Assembly (NCBI RefSeq): GCF_031195445.1
Contig: NZ_CP133480.1
Location: 744,001 to 808,000 of the forward strand
Reading direction: 5' to 3'
DNA: 64,000 nucleotides
DNA from: Acuticoccus sp. MNP-M23
GTDB lineage: Bacteria; Pseudomonadota; Alphaproteobacteria; Rhizobiales; Amorphaceae
This document shows positions 63,499-64,000 of the stretch, piece after piece (within the stretch, counting starts at the first letter, position 1; every line of letters begins with the position of its first letter). The position numbers were made by a program, and so were the translations under genes. The notes under the pieces are model-generated. The model saw only the letters and a program-made list of their open reading frames with translations. It was not told where the DNA came from and ran no database searches.

Positions 63499-64000
63499 GC
63501 GCACCGGACACCGCATTTCTCGGCTACACGCGGGCCACAACGCCGCCCGGCGTGCGCAACCATGTTGTCATCCTGTCGCTCAGCGGGCTGGAGCACGGGG
63601 CCGCACGCGCCCTTCACAGGCTGTTTCCGCAAACGGTGCTGGTGGCCTCCACCTACGGGCGCGGCCATGTGGGCGACGATCGCACCTTTCAGCGGCAGAC
63701 CATGGCGGCCCTCGCAACCCACCCCAATACCGGCGCCTGTCTCGTCCTCGGGGCGGACAACGCGATGGTGGCGGACGTGGCCGCTGCACTGGCGCGCGCC
63801 GGCCGCCCGCACGCTGCCCTCTCGCTTCAGGGGATTGGCGAGGACCGGTTCCGCCTGATCGACGAAGGGGCGCGGGCGCTGACGGCGCTCATCCGCACCG
63901 CATCACAGGCGCGGCGCAGCGCGCATCCCGTGTCGGCGCTGTCCATTGCGGTGGAATGTGGCCATTCGGACGCCACCTCCGGCCTTGTCGCCAACCGGCT
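63495..64000 (+). CDS. UxaA-family dehydratase large part, cut by the window edge
   Basis: At least 168 aa, with no stop before the right edge. It starts MSAPDTAFLGYTRATTPPGVRN, the usual opening of the UxaA C-terminal catalytic domain (FxGYxRxDGRxGTRN), and continues with TGACLVLGADN and AVECGHSDATSGLVANR near the edge; the full protein should be about 390-400 aa. Together with the small part it should dehydrate a sugar acid to a 2-keto-3-deoxy acid using iron. Confidence 0.85.
   Translation, partial: MSAPDTAFLGYTRATTPPGVRNHVVILSLSGLEHGAARALHRLFPQTVLVASTYGRGHVGDDRTFQRQTMAALATHPNTGACLVLGADNAMVADVAAALARAGRPHAALSLQGIGEDRFRLIDEGARALTALIRTASQARRSAHPVSALSIAVECGHSDATSGLVANR

Overview
The window is about 66-68% GC, densely packed with short spacers and many 4-bp start/stop overlaps. 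Gene content (NasS/NasT control of nitrate assimilation, many ABC, TRAP and TCT solute transporters, HisKA_2 kinase with single-domain response regulators, pca genes) points to an alphaproteobacterium, most likely Hyphomicrobiales (Rhizobiales). This is inferred from gene style; no rRNA or other taxonomic marker is present.

Region 1 (about 0.1-14.7 kb, + strand) is a complete assimilatory nitrate operon: nasT-nasS, a leader with a possible ANTAR hairpin and a terminator, nitrate ABC transporter (nrtA, nrtB, double-ATPase NrtCD), a three-repeat GAF protein, nirB, nirD, nasA and cysG. A tRNA with anticodon CAT follows. Region 2 (14.9-21.6 kb): a gamma-glutamyltransferase, then a TRAP transporter around a creatininase-family protein, and a GhrA-like 2-hydroxyacid dehydrogenase. 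Region 3 (21.7-41.7 kb): two peptide-type ABC transporters flank amide and ring-hydrolysing enzymes: a metal amidohydrolase, a cyanuric acid hydrolase/barbiturase-family enzyme with a LysR regulator, and HyuA/HyuB with a DapA-like aldolase and an SDR. This looks like a locus for scavenging N-heterocycles or cyclic amides. Region 4 (41.7-49.7 kb, - strand): pcaC-pcaD-pcaB, a second TRAP system, and a sensor kinase with two receiver-only regulators.

Region 5 (49.9-53.2 kb) is the most unusual. A - strand cassette encodes a short leader followed by ten identical 17-residue repeats, then a DUF6065-like protein, then a 12-TM MFS-like protein. It is divergent from an AT-rich TolB/FlgO-like gene. 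Differences between repeat units are all synonymous in the - strand frame. A precursor, maturation and export system for a multi-core peptide is the leading hypothesis, but no function is proven.

Region 6 (53.4-64 kb): cytochrome c', a diheme cytochrome c, then a - strand operon (enolase-superfamily enzyme, tctC-tctB-tctA, sulfatase, second enolase-superfamily enzyme) whose last gene is split by a 1197-bp IS3-family element with an exact ACCA target duplication. Divergent UxaA-type dehydratase genes run off the right edge, suggesting sugar-acid use.
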